64,000 bases of DNA from JAAYVZ01 sp035384965. Its GTDB lineage: Bacteria; Acidobacteriota; Thermoanaerobaculia; Thermoanaerobaculales; Thermoanaerobaculaceae. The position numbers were made by a program, and so were the translations under genes. Below are positions 54,394-62,532 of the stretch, piece after piece (positions within the stretch are counted from its first letter, which is position 1; every line of letters begins with the position of its first letter). Under the pieces are notes generated by a model. The model saw only the letters and a list, made by a program, of their open reading frames with translations, was not told the DNA's origin and did not search any database. The stretch covers positions 17,234 through 81,233 of the forward strand of contig DAOOJE010000016.1 in NCBI GenBank assembly GCA_035384965.1, read 5' to 3'.

Positions 54394-54769
54394 GCCCCGC
54401 CGCGTCGTCGTCATCGACGACTCCCCCCTGCAGTGCGCGGCCTGGCGCCGCATGCTGGAGAGGCGGTACGGACCGCGGGCGGCGGTCGAGACCTACACGG
54501 ATCCGGTGGCGGCCTGCGAGATGCTGCGGCCGGACATCCACCTCATGCTCCTCGACTGGGAAATGCCGGTCATGGACGGCCAGGCGGTCCTGGCCGAGGC
54601 CAGACGGCGCGGCGTCAACCTCAAGCGCGTCATCATCTCGTCCTCGCACCCGGCCGACGAGCTGCACCGCGTGTTCGACGCCTCCGGCTGCCTGGCCGTG
54701 ATCGAAAAGGCCGAGCCGGAGCAGCAGGCGGCGTTCATGATGATCCTCGACTCGATCATGCGCCGCTGA
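54380..54769 (+). CDS. Single-domain response regulator (CheY-like)
   Basis: A 129-residue receiver domain with the acidic pair in VVVIDDSP, phospho-acceptor Asp in LLLDWEMPVMDG, a Ser at the switch position (IISSSHP) and the conserved Lys in VIEKAEPEQQ. There is no output domain. It overlaps pyrC by 14 bases and has no adjacent kinase; the orphan kinase at 12900-14735 is one candidate partner but there is no evidence for it. Confidence 0.88.
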   Translation: MSEDRPRRVVVIDDSPLQCAAWRRMLERRYGPRAAVETYTDPVAACEMLRPDIHLMLLDWEMPVMDGQAVLAEARRRGVNLKRVIISSSHPADELHRVFDASGCLAVIEKAEPEQQAAFMMILDSIMRR

Positions 54770-54827
54770 AGCCGCCCCGCCCGCCAGGCATCAGGCAGTA
54801 CGACCCGCTCGTGCGTCTTGCCTGGTG

Positions 54828-56024
54828 CTATTTCCCCGCCGCGAGCGCCGAGGGACGTACGAGCGCGAGACGGGCGGCGAGACGGGGCAGCTCGGCGGCG
54901 AGGAGCTTGAGCGTCGTCGGGTGCACGTGGCCGATTGCCAGCGCCTGGCCCTGCTGCTCGCCGAGCTCGGCGGCCTCGGCGAGCATCCGCCGGATGGCGG
55001 CCGGGTCGTCGACGACATCCAGGAAGACGTCGCGCCGCAAGACCGGAACGCCGGCCTCCCGCATCACCGCCCCGGCCACCGAGTCGGCGCTGGTGCGGGA
55101 GTCCAGGAAGTAGAGCCCGGTAGGCCGCAGGGCGACCGCGAGCGCCTCCATGGTGGTGGCATCGGCGGTGGCGAGCGAGCCCATGTGGTTGTTGACCCCC
55201 CGCACACCGGGGACCCGCCCGAGCGCGCGCTGCAGGCGGGCCCGCACCTCCGCCGACGAGAGGCCCACCTCGATGGCGTCCGGTCCCGGCCCGTCGCCGA
55301 CCTCCTCGATCGGCTGCATCGGCAGGTGCAGCAGCAGCTCGCGGCGCTGGGCCGCCAGGCACTCGGCCACGGCGGTGGCGTGCGGCGTGTTCGGGAGCAC
55401 GGCGAACGCCACGTCGGAGGGCAGCGCCCGGGCCTGCTCGCACACCTCCAGGTTGTGGCCCGCGTCGTCCAGCACCACGGCGAGACGGCCCCTCACCTCC
55501 CCTGCCGGAAGCAGCGCCGGCGCAGCGGGAGAGCGTCTCGCCCCCACCGTCCTGGGGCTTGGCCGGGGCGGCTCCCCGAGGACCACCACCCGCCAGCGGG
55601 TGTCGCCCACCCGGCCCTCGAGTCGCGCCAGCCCGTACCCGCCGCGCTCCGCCAGCGGCTTCGGCGCGAGACGCCCACCCAGGTTGTGCACGGCAGCCTG
55701 CAGGTCCAGGCTGAAACGCTCCACCGGGAAGGCCCGGCCGGCGTGCACGGTGACCACGACGAGGCTACCGCCCGGTTCCTCCTGCTCCTCGGCCGACACG
55801 GCCTCGGCCGGGCAGCCGTGGCGGCTCGCCACCTCGCGCACCACGCGGATCGGCTGCTCGGCGGCCGGCACGGGCTCTGGCTCTCGCCGCTGGTGGCGGG
55901 ACAGCACCACGACCGCCGACACTCCGCCCACGAGCAAGGCGATGGCCAGCAGGGCGCGCCAGCCGCTGCCGCTGCCGCGGCCGCGGGCAGTGGAACTAGC
56001 TCGCTTTCTTGGGCGCGGCGCCAC
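54828..56024 (-). CDS. Divergent polysaccharide deacetylase (YibQ family)
   Basis: A 398-residue membrane-anchored protein: basic N-terminus, one membrane helix (about residues 25-45), a linker domain, and a divergent polysaccharide deacetylase domain from about residue 170 with VVLDDAGHN, LHLPMQP, VNNHMGS and the final AIGHVHPTTL. The DD and HMGS positions fit metal ligands of the family. Homologues lie in envC operons and are thought to modify or bind peptidoglycan glycans. No ATG precedes the membrane helix, so I use a GTG 29 bases inside the S41 gene, with GGAG eight bases upstream; this start is uncertain. Confidence 0.75.
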   Translation of the reverse strand: MAPRPRKRASSTARGRGSGSGWRALLAIALLVGGVSAVVVLSRHQRREPEPVPAAEQPIRVVREVASRHGCPAEAVSAEEQEEPGGSLVVVTVHAGRAFPVERFSLDLQAAVHNLGGRLAPKPLAERGGYGLARLEGRVGDTRWRVVVLGEPPRPSPRTVGARRSPAAPALLPAGEVRGRLAVVLDDAGHNLEVCEQARALPSDVAFAVLPNTPHATAVAECLAAQRRELLLHLPMQPIEEVGDGPGPDAIEVGLSSAEVRARLQRALGRVPGVRGVNNHMGSLATADATTMEALAVALRPTGLYFLDSRTSADSVAGAVMREAGVPVLRRDVFLDVVDDPAAIRRMLAEAAELGEQQGQALAIGHVHPTTLKLLAAELPRLAARLALVRPSALAAGK

Positions 56025-57129
56025 GCGCGAGCTCCAGGGCGCGGTCGAGGACAGGGTCCGCATCGGGCCGCATGCGCACCAGCTCGTCGGGCGCAAGGCC
56101 GCTCCCCAGCAGCGGCTTGCCGTCGGCACCGAGCGCCCACTCCTCGGCCAGCCAGAGTCGGCCCTCGCTCGTCCGGTAGGTCCTCCGGACGCCGGTGTCG
56201 CCGTAAGTCTGGAACCCCACGAGCGGCACGCCCCTCGCCTTGAGCAGCAGCGCCACCAGCTCGCCGGCCCGCGCCGTCGTGTGGTCAACGCAGGCGGCCA
56301 CCCGCCATCTCCTCGCCTCGGCCTCGGCGGCCAGCGTCCTGCCCTCGCCGTCGCGCCTGCCGAGCCTCGTCTCGACCCGCCCGCCCACGAGCAGCGCCGC
56401 GACCTCGGGCGCAGCGGCAGGGTCGCCGAGCGCGAGCTGGCGCAAATCGACCACCACACCCTCGGCATCGCGGTGCGCCTCGAGCTGGCCCTTCAGCGCC
56501 GCCGCGGCTTCGCGCCCGACCGTCCCGAGCCGCACCAAAGGCACGCCGTCGCGCACCTCCACGGTCGGAACCGCCGGCCGCAGCTCGCCCGCCTTCAGCA
56601 CAGCCGTGCGCGTACCCGAGAGCTGGCGGTCGATGACCACGAGCGTGACATCCCGCCCTGCCCGCTCGGCGTCGCCGAGGGCGACCAGCGCCCGCCACAC
56701 CGGGCGGGCTCGCACCGCAACACTTTCGACCCTCTCGATCATCTCGCCGGGCTTCAGCCCGGCCTCCGCGGCCGGGGACCCGGGCAGGACTTGCAGCACG
56801 AACGGGTACGACGAGCGCTTGCCGAGCACGAGGCCGAAAGGCGGCAGCTCGCGACCGGCGACCCGCTCGAATGCCTCGAGTTCCTCCGCCGGCACCCAGG
56901 CGCCGCCCGGGTCGACCGCCTCCACCATCCCTGCCAGCGCTCCCAGCTCGAGGCGATCGGTGTCGACCTCCTCCACGTACGAGGAGCGCACGAGCGCCAC
57001 CGCCTGCCCGACCAGCCCCACGAGGCGATACAGCCCCGTTCCGGCTGGAGCGCTCGCCCCCATCGTCACCGCCACCACGCCCAGCACCAGCGCCACCGAA
57101 ACGATCAGAAACCACGCTCTCAGCTTCAC
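55996..57129 (-). CDS. S41/CtpA-like protein with lost catalytic residues
   Basis: A 377-residue exported protein (signal anchor at residues 5-24) with the C-terminal-processing-protease layout: helical N-domain, PDZ domain (about 95-165, FVLQVLPGSPAAEAGLKPGEMI) and an S41 core. In active enzymes the core reads T-A-S-A-x-E and later T-F-G-K-G. Here the first is TTARAGE, with Arg287 in place of the nucleophile Ser, and the second is TYGDTG, with Asp311 at the Lys position. DLR is kept but the N-P-G-G loop is not. It is therefore probably a pseudo-protease, perhaps a scaffold. It sits between envC and the deacetylase, a conserved gene order. Confidence 0.8.
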   Translation of the reverse strand: MKLRAWFLIVSVALVLGVVAVTMGASAPAGTGLYRLVGLVGQAVALVRSSYVEEVDTDRLELGALAGMVEAVDPGGAWVPAEELEAFERVAGRELPPFGLVLGKRSSYPFVLQVLPGSPAAEAGLKPGEMIERVESVAVRARPVWRALVALGDAERAGRDVTLVVIDRQLSGTRTAVLKAGELRPAVPTVEVRDGVPLVRLGTVGREAAAALKGQLEAHRDAEGVVVDLRQLALGDPAAAPEVAALLVGGRVETRLGRRDGEGRTLAAEAEARRWRVAACVDHTTARAGELVALLLKARGVPLVGFQTYGDTGVRRTYRTSEGRLWLAEEWALGADGKPLLGSGLAPDELVRMRPDADPVLDRALELARGAAPKKAS

Positions 57130-57136
57130 TCCGACC

Positions 57137-58282
57137 TCACTTGCCGACCGGCCTCAACCACTGCAGAGGGTCCTGGGCCTGCTTGCCCACGCGGATCTCG
57201 AGGTAGAAGTTGCCCTCCTCATCCTCGACTGGCCCCACCACGCCGACCGGATCGGACATGGCGACCCGGTCGCCGGCGCGCACCAGCATACTCGAAAGCC
57301 GTGCGTACAGGGAGTAGACCTCACCGCCGTGCTGCACGATCACGAGGTTGCCGTAGCCCTTGAAGAACTGGGCGTACGCCACCTTCCCGGCCGCCACCGA
57401 ACGGGCCAGCTCGCCCCTGGGCGCCGCCATCACGACGCCGTGCGACACCGTCACCGTGCCGTACCGGTGGTCGCGGCGGGCTCCGAAACGCGACACGATC
57501 TCCGCCCCGCGCACCGGCCACGGCATGCCGCCGCGCAGCAGCCTGGCCGACGAGCCGGCCGTGACGTCCCGTTCGGTCACCACGCCCCACAGCCGCTCGA
57601 GTCGCGTCTCGGCCTCCTGCGCCTCCGCCAGCGCGGCAGCACCCGCGCGCCGCTGCTGCTCGAGCCTCCGCAGGTCGGCCTCGACGCGCTGGCGGGTGGC
57701 CTCCAGGGCGCTGCGGCGGCTGGCGCCCTCCGCCCGCAACGCCTCGAGTTCGCTTCTCCGCTGCGAGAGCATCGACAGGGAGCGGGCGCGGGCCTCGGCG
57801 AGCCTCGTCACCTCGTCGCGCCGCCGCCGCTCCTCCTCGACGAGCGCCAGCGTGACGGTCATGCGCTCCGGCACGTCGCGCGCCGACCCCATCGCATGGA
57901 GCACGAGCGGCGACAGCCCGGCCCGCCCGAGCACCGCCAGCATCGACACCTGCAGCCGCAGGCGCTCGATTGCGTGCTCGAGCTCACGCCTCGCCTGCTC
58001 GGCGGCGGCCGCGGCGGCGGCGGCGGCCTCCTCGGCGCGCCCAAGCTCCGCCTCCCACTCGCGCAGGCGCAGCCCGGCGAGCCTCAGCTCGCCCTCCAGG
58101 CGCTGGCGCTGGGCCGCCAGGTCGCTCTGTTGCGCCTCGACGGCCTTCAGCCTGCCTTCCAGTTCCTCGATCTGGCGCCGGATGCGCACCAGCTCCGCCG
58201 GCGGTTCCTCGGCGCCGGCCGCACCGGCCAGCGAGCCGAGCACCAGCAGGACGGCCAGGGCCAGGCACGAGGCGCGCCTCAT
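57137..58282 (-). CDS. envC: EnvC-like murein hydrolase activator
   Basis: EnvC recruits FtsEX and activates septal amidases. The 381-residue protein has a signal peptide, a long coiled coil (about residues 30-240, many E/R/L heptads) and a C-terminal LytM domain. That domain is degenerate, as in EnvC: the metal segment reads SHGVVMAAPRG, where active M23 enzymes have H-x3-D, and the last motif reads FYLEIR in place of H-F-E-I-R. It is followed after seven bases by the S41-like gene and overlaps the serine-hydrolase stop (ATGA), with GGGAGGG before the ATG. Confidence 0.88.
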   Translation of the reverse strand: MRRASCLALAVLLVLGSLAGAAGAEEPPAELVRIRRQIEELEGRLKAVEAQQSDLAAQRQRLEGELRLAGLRLREWEAELGRAEEAAAAAAAAAEQARRELEHAIERLRLQVSMLAVLGRAGLSPLVLHAMGSARDVPERMTVTLALVEEERRRRDEVTRLAEARARSLSMLSQRRSELEALRAEGASRRSALEATRQRVEADLRRLEQQRRAGAAALAEAQEAETRLERLWGVVTERDVTAGSSARLLRGGMPWPVRGAEIVSRFGARRDHRYGTVTVSHGVVMAAPRGELARSVAAGKVAYAQFFKGYGNLVIVQHGGEVYSLYARLSSMLVRAGDRVAMSDPVGVVGPVEDEEGNFYLEIRVGKQAQDPLQWLRPVGK

Positions 58283-59370
58283 CCCTCCCGCTCCGCTCGG
58301 GCGAGACGGTGAAAGGCTCGCCGCAGGGGGTGCAGGTCAGGGGTGCGGCCGCCGGGGTGCAGGCGGTTGCCGAGCAGCACCAGCACGAGCCGCCGGGCCG
58401 GCTCGACCCACACCGACACGCCGGAAAACCCCGTGTGGCCGAACGCTTCCGGCGACAACGCCGGCCCGGCCGAGCAGGAGGGGGTCGAGGCGAGCTGCCA
58501 CCCCAGCCCGCGGGCCTGGGCGAGCCCTGCGGTGCGACACCGCGTCGCGAGGTCCGCCTCCTCCGCCGTGAGGATCTCGCCGCCACCCGGCAGGTACTCG
58601 GCGGCCAGGCGGGCCACCGCGGCGGCGCTGCCGAACAGCCCGGCGTTGCCGGCGGCCCCGCCCAGCCCGCGGGCGTTGCCGTCGCCGCACGGCCAGGCGT
58701 CCTCGCGCCCGACGGGCGGCGCCACCGCCAGCCCCCGCTCGGCGAGCAGCCCCTGCTCGACCCACCACTCGCGCTCCCCCGCCGCGACTTCCACGCCGCG
58801 CCCGGGTGCGAAGCCGCACTCTCCCTGCAGGCCGAGCGGCTCCACGAGCAGCTCCTCGGCGAGCGTCGCGATGTCGGCCCCTGCGGCCCGTTCCAGCGCC
58901 AGCCCGAGGGCCACGAAACCCAGGCAGGAGTACACGCAGCGCTCCCCCGGCGCGGCCGCCGGCGGGATGCCCGCCAGGCGCTCGAGGTAGGCGGCAGCCC
59001 CTGTCCCGGCCGTGTACAGCGGCTCCCAGGCGGGGAAGCCGGCGGTGTGAGTCGCGCACTGTTCGAGGGTGACGCGCCCCCACGGCGAGCCGTCGAGCTC
59101 GCCAAGAAGCTCGGCCAGCGGGGTGGCGAGCTCGAGCCCGTCGCGGCGGGCGAGCAGCAGCAAAGTGGCGGTCACTAGCGGCTTGGTGAGCGAGGCGAGG
59201 TCATACCAGAGATCGGCCCGCACTTCGTCCCCGTCGATGGCCCGCCGGCCCGACACCCAGTACGGCCCCTCCTCGCCCTCGCTCAGCGCCGCGGCGACCC
59301 AGCCGCACGCCAGCCCGGCGGCCGTCGCCCGCGCCAGCAGGACACCGACCCCGGTGTCACGGTCCGTCAT
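58279..59370 (-). CDS. Serine hydrolase of the beta-lactamase/transpeptidase-like fold (class C type)
   Basis: A 363-residue protein without an obvious signal peptide. The S-x-x-K motif is SLTK in DLASLTKPLVT (about residue 60), and the third motif is HTGFSG near residue 316. The second motif, usually Y-x-N, reads YSC (about residue 146). Related proteins are peptidases or esterases rather than resistance enzymes. It heads the envC operon, which suggests a cell-wall role. The ATG is the first in frame. Confidence 0.82.
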   Translation of the reverse strand: MTDRDTGVGVLLARATAAGLACGWVAAALSEGEEGPYWVSGRRAIDGDEVRADLWYDLASLTKPLVTATLLLLARRDGLELATPLAELLGELDGSPWGRVTLEQCATHTAGFPAWEPLYTAGTGAAAYLERLAGIPPAAAPGERCVYSCLGFVALGLALERAAGADIATLAEELLVEPLGLQGECGFAPGRGVEVAAGEREWWVEQGLLAERGLAVAPPVGREDAWPCGDGNARGLGGAAGNAGLFGSAAAVARLAAEYLPGGGEILTAEEADLATRCRTAGLAQARGLGWQLASTPSCSAGPALSPEAFGHTGFSGVSVWVEPARRLVLVLLGNRLHPGGRTPDLHPLRRAFHRLARAEREG

Positions 59371-59516
59371 GGCGCCACCCTAGCCCGCCTCCGGCGGGAT
59401 GTAAACCAGCCCGGCGCCTGCTGGCTCAACAGCGGAGCGCTGGCACGTGGCGCACGTGCTGCGTGGTGGCCGGCGGCGCAAGACCCTGAACTTTCGGTCA
59501 GGTGGGCGCGCGGTGC

Positions 59517-59522
59517 TACTCT
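59517..59522 (+). promoter_or_regulatory. -10 box (TACTCT) of a probable leaderless transcript
   Basis: TACTCT, six bases (CCCCGC), then the ATG of the pseudouridine synthase gene. There is no Shine-Dalgarno. Confidence 0.55.
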
Positions 59523-59528
59523 CCCCGC

Positions 59529-60569
59529 ATGGACCGGCCCGTGCGCCTGGCGCGCCGCGTGCAGCTCATGCTCGGGTGTTCGTACTCGCGGGCTCGGCGC
59601 GAGGTGGAGGTCGGCCATGTGCTGGTGTCTGGCGCCGTGGTGACCGATCCCGGTGCGATGGTCGGCGCCGGCGACATGGTCGAGCACAACCCGCACCTCC
59701 CCAAGCGCCGGCGGGCAACGGATACCGCACCGATCCGCCTCCTCCACCTCGACGAGGACGTGGTCGTGGTTGACAAGCCCCCCGGCGTGGTGGTCCACCC
59801 GACGCTCGACGAGGAGGACGACACGGTACTGGCGCGGGTGGGTGCCGCCGTCGAGCGTGCTACCGGCTCGCACCGGCGCGTGCTGGTGGTGCACCGGCTC
59901 GATCGCGACACCTCTGGCGTGATGGTGCTCGCCCTCAACCACGAGGCCGCCGAGCACCTGCACGCCCAGCTCAGGGTCCACGCCGTGGAGCGCCGCTACC
60001 TGGCGCTGGCCGCGGGGGACATGGCCGAACCTGTCACCGTCGACCGCAGCATCGGCCGTCCCCGGCCCGGGGCACGGCGCGCCGCGCTCGGGCCGGGGCT
60101 CGGCGGGCGCCCGGCGGCGACCTCGTTCGCGCCGATCGAGCGGCTGGGGGTGGCGACGCTCGTGGAGGCGACGCTCGGGACCGGCCGCACCCACCAGGTA
60201 CGCGTGCACCTCTCCTACCTCGGCCACCCGGTGCTCGGCGACGGGGTGTACGGCGACCCCCGGCGGGATCCCGTCGCCGCGCCCCGGCTGGCGCTGCACG
60301 CCGCCGTGCTGGGGTTCGTCCACCCCCGCACCGGCGCGAGGCTGCGCTTCACCGCACCGTTGCCGCCCGACCTCGAGCGCGTACTGCGCGTCCTGCGCCG
60401 CCGCCTGCCGCATCCCCTGCCACCACCCCCCCCGGCTCGAGCCGGAACCGCAGCGGCCAGCTCGCCGCCTCCCCGGCGTACGCCACCCCCACGCGCGGGG
60501 CGCGCGCGAGCGACGCCGGCGGCACCCGCACCCCGTCGTCGGCCACCCAGACCTCGCCGGCCGAGGTGA
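59529..60569 (+). CDS. RluA-family RNA pseudouridine synthase
   Basis: Isomerises uridines in rRNA or tRNA. The 346-residue protein has an N-terminal S4-like domain (residues 1-60), VVDKPPGVVVHP, the catalytic HRLDRDTSG with Asp125, and RTHQVRVHLSYLGHPVLGD. Family similarity ends near residue 298 (DLERVLRVLRRR). The last 48 residues are a Pro/Ala/Arg tail encoded antisense to the conserved C-terminus of the glycosylase gene, so it may be a read-through extension rather than a functional domain. The start is set by the -10 box. Confidence 0.9.
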   Translation: MDRPVRLARRVQLMLGCSYSRARREVEVGHVLVSGAVVTDPGAMVGAGDMVEHNPHLPKRRRATDTAPIRLLHLDEDVVVVDKPPGVVVHPTLDEEDDTVLARVGAAVERATGSHRRVLVVHRLDRDTSGVMVLALNHEAAEHLHAQLRVHAVERRYLALAAGDMAEPVTVDRSIGRPRPGARRAALGPGLGGRPAATSFAPIERLGVATLVEATLGTGRTHQVRVHLSYLGHPVLGDGVYGDPRRDPVAAPRLALHAAVLGFVHPRTGARLRFTAPLPPDLERVLRVLRRRLPHPLPPPPPARAGTAAASSPPPRRTPPPRAGRARATPAAPAPRRRPPRPRRPR

Positions 60570-61041
60570 GGTCGGCGCCGTTTTCCGCCCGCCCGAGCCC
60601 GAGCCCCTGGCACAGCCGCGCCGGGCCGTCCAGCCGGCCGCCCGGATCACGGCGGCGGCGGCGCCGTTCCACGAACTCGGCGCCGCACACCACGACCCCG
60701 GCCCGCAGCAGCACGGCCTCCGGCTCCCCCACCCGGCGGGTCACGGCGTTTGCACAAAAGTGCATGCCGTACGTGAAGTAGACGTACAAGTGCCCGGCCT
60801 CGCCCCACATCACCTCGGTGCGTGGCGTGCGGCGTCCCCCGAAGGTGTGGCAGGCCGGGTCAGCCACGCCGAGGTACGCTTCCGTCTCGTACAGCCGCAC
60901 ACCGACCAGCCCCTCGGGCAGTCGGCGCACCAGCAGCTTGCCCAGCAGCTCCTCGGCCACCACCGCGGTGGCCCGCTGGTAGAATCCCCGCTCCAGGGGC
61001 GGGAGCGCCTCGAGTTCGGCAGCGGAAAGGGGTGACCACAT
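60349..61041 (-). CDS. mpg: 3-methyladenine DNA glycosylase (AAG/MPG family)
   Basis: Removes alkylated purines in base-excision repair. The 230-residue protein has GFYQRATAVVAEELLGKLLVRR, the catalytic segment RLYETEAYLG, DPACHTFGGRRTPRTEVMWGEAGHLYVYFTYGMHFCANAV and the C-terminal PRVGVAYAGEAASWPLRF. Two oddities stand out. Its ATG overlaps the ATG of the divergent epimerase in one CATG, with no intergenic space. Its last 25 residues are antisense to the RluA core. There is no clear ribosome-binding site, and an upstream GTG at 61053 is possible, which would deepen the overlap. Confidence 0.88.
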   Translation of the reverse strand: MWSPLSAAELEALPPLERGFYQRATAVVAEELLGKLLVRRLPEGLVGVRLYETEAYLGVADPACHTFGGRRTPRTEVMWGEAGHLYVYFTYGMHFCANAVTRRVGEPEAVLLRAGVVVCGAEFVERRRRRRDPGGRLDGPARLCQGLGLGRAENGADLTSAGEVWVADDGVRVPPASLARAPRVGVAYAGEAASWPLRFRLEPGGVVAGDAAGGGAGRAVRARGRAATVR

Positions 61042-61978
61042 GGCTTCGCGCACCGTCTGCGTGACAGGGGGGGCGGGGTTCATCGGCTCCCATGTGGCCG
61101 ACGCGCTGGTGGCGGCCGGCCATCGGGTGCTGATTGTCGACGACCTCTCCTCGGGCCGCAAGGAGAACGTCCCGGCCGGCGCCCAGCTGCACGTTCTCGA
61201 CATCCGCTCGCCCGAAGCCGCGGCGCTGGTGCGCGAGGCCGGCGTCGAGGTGCTGGTGCACCACGCGGCGCAGATGGACGTGCGGCGCTCGGTGGCGGAC
61301 CCCGTCTTCGACGCCAGCGTCAACGTGGTCGGCACGCTCAACTTGCTCGAGGCCGGGCGCCGCGGCGCGCTCCGCCAGGTGGTCTTCGCCTCCACTGGCG
61401 GAGCGATGTACGGCGAGCAGGAGTGCTTCCCGGCCGACGAGGACCACCCGGCACGGCCGCTGTCGCCGTACGGCGTGGCCAAGCTCGCGGTCGAGCGCTA
61501 CCTGTATTTCTTCCACGTCGAGTACGGCCTCGCCGCCACGTGCCTGCGCTATGCCAACGTCTACGGCCCGCGCCAGAACCCGCACGGCGAGGCTGGCGTG
61601 GTGGCGATCTTTCTCGACCGCCTGCTCTCCGGCCGGCAAGCCACGATCAACGGCGACGGCCTGCAGACCCGCGACTACGTGTACGTGTCCGACGTCGTCG
61701 CCGCCAACCTCGCGGCCCTCGGCCGCCCGGGGTTCGGGATCTTCAACGTCGGAACCGGAATCGAGACCAGCGTCGTGCAGCTCTACGAGGGCCTGTCGAG
61801 GGCCGCCGGCGTGGACCGCCCCGCCGTGCACGGGCCTGCCAAGCCTGGTGAGCAGCGCCGCTCGTGCATCACCGCTGCCCGCCTCGAGCGCGAGCTGGGC
61901 GTCCGCATCGCCGTGCCGCTGGCCGAGGGACTGCGCCGCACCGCCGAGTGGTTCGCGTTGAGTGCAACTCGCAGTTGA
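61040..61978 (+). CDS. NAD-dependent nucleotide-sugar epimerase (UDP-glucose 4-epimerase-like)
   Basis: A 312-residue extended short-chain dehydrogenase: TGGAGFIGSHVADAL (residues 9-23), VDDLSSGRKENVP, catalytic STGGAMYGE and YGVAK, then YANVYGPRQNPHGEAGVVAIF and the RDYVYVSDV segment, which is typical of UDP-glucose or UDP-glucuronate 4-epimerases. The ATG has AAAGGGG upstream and is needed for the first beta strand, so the start is firm. The stop lies inside a repeat-rich intergenic stretch. Confidence 0.88.
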   Translation: MASRTVCVTGGAGFIGSHVADALVAAGHRVLIVDDLSSGRKENVPAGAQLHVLDIRSPEAAALVREAGVEVLVHHAAQMDVRRSVADPVFDASVNVVGTLNLLEAGRRGALRQVVFASTGGAMYGEQECFPADEDHPARPLSPYGVAKLAVERYLYFFHVEYGLAATCLRYANVYGPRQNPHGEAGVVAIFLDRLLSGRQATINGDGLQTRDYVYVSDVVAANLAALGRPGFGIFNVGTGIETSVVQLYEGLSRAAGVDRPAVHGPAKPGEQRRSCITAARLERELGVRIAVPLAEGLRRTAEWFALSATRS

Positions 61979-62072
61979 CAGTCAGCAGTTCGCACCGCGC
62001 GTCTCGCGACCACGAGCGGTCACCTGCCGGTTCTCGACTGCAAACTGTGAACTGCGAGCCGCGAACAGAACT
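61970..62072. repeat. Degenerate GCAGTT/AACTGC repeat block between epimerase and S4 gene
   Basis: The stretch contains CGCAGTTGACAGTCAGCAGTTCGC at its left and GACTGCAAACTGTGAACTGCGAGCC at its right, which are near inverted copies of one short word (CAGTT / AACTG) repeated five or more times. It covers the epimerase stop codon and fills the gap between the convergent genes. It is similar in style to the other short-word repeats in the window. Confidence 0.5.
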
Positions 62073-62079
62073 GGCGGGC

Positions 62080-62469
62080 TCAACGCGAGCGGAGGCGCTC
62101 GATCTGGCGCCGGTCGCGCTTTTCGGGGCGGCCCGAGCCGCGTGGCGGCGCGGGGGGCGGGGCGTAGCGCCGCAGCTCGCGCAGCTCGAGTTCCTCAGGA
62201 GTCGGCGGCGGGGTGACGTCCTCGTACAGCTCGCGCGCCTGGGCCTTCGCGATGTGGCGGTCGGCGAGCCCTTTCACCACCACTTCCCGGTGGTGGCCGG
62301 GGCCCAGCGTGAGGCGGATGCGGTCGCCCGCCCGCAGCTCTCGGTGGGGCTTGGCGCGCTGGCCGTTGACCTCCACCTTGCCGCCGTCGCAAAGCTGCTT
62401 GGCCTGCGAGCGGGTGCGCACCAGGCAGGCGACGTCGAGCCAGACGTCCAGGCGGAGAGCGTCGGCCAT
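62080..62469 (-). CDS. S4-domain RNA-binding protein (Hsp15/HslR-like)
   Basis: Hsp15 binds stalled 50S subunits carrying peptidyl-tRNA. The 129-residue protein has the S4 domain at residues 5-55 (RLDVWLDVACLVRTRSQAKQ, GKVEVNGQRAKPHRELRAGD), then a basic tail with GSGRPEKRDRRQIERLR, as in HslR. The Arg in RTRSQAK takes the place of family Lys/Arg. ATG start; the ribosome-binding site is weak. Confidence 0.85.
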   Translation of the reverse strand: MADALRLDVWLDVACLVRTRSQAKQLCDGGKVEVNGQRAKPHRELRAGDRIRLTLGPGHHREVVVKGLADRHIAKAQARELYEDVTPPPTPEELELRELRRYAPPPAPPRGSGRPEKRDRRQIERLRSR

Positions 62470-62532
62470 GTCAGGTGACAGGCGGGCCGCCGCGGCGCAG
62501 CGACCCGCCGGACTTCGCGAGGGACGACACGA

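Noticed and set aside
58279..59370. Serine hydrolase as an antibiotic-resistance beta-lactamase
   Set aside because: No signal peptide, the second motif is altered, and the gene is coupled to envC; a cell-wall or housekeeping hydrolase fits better.
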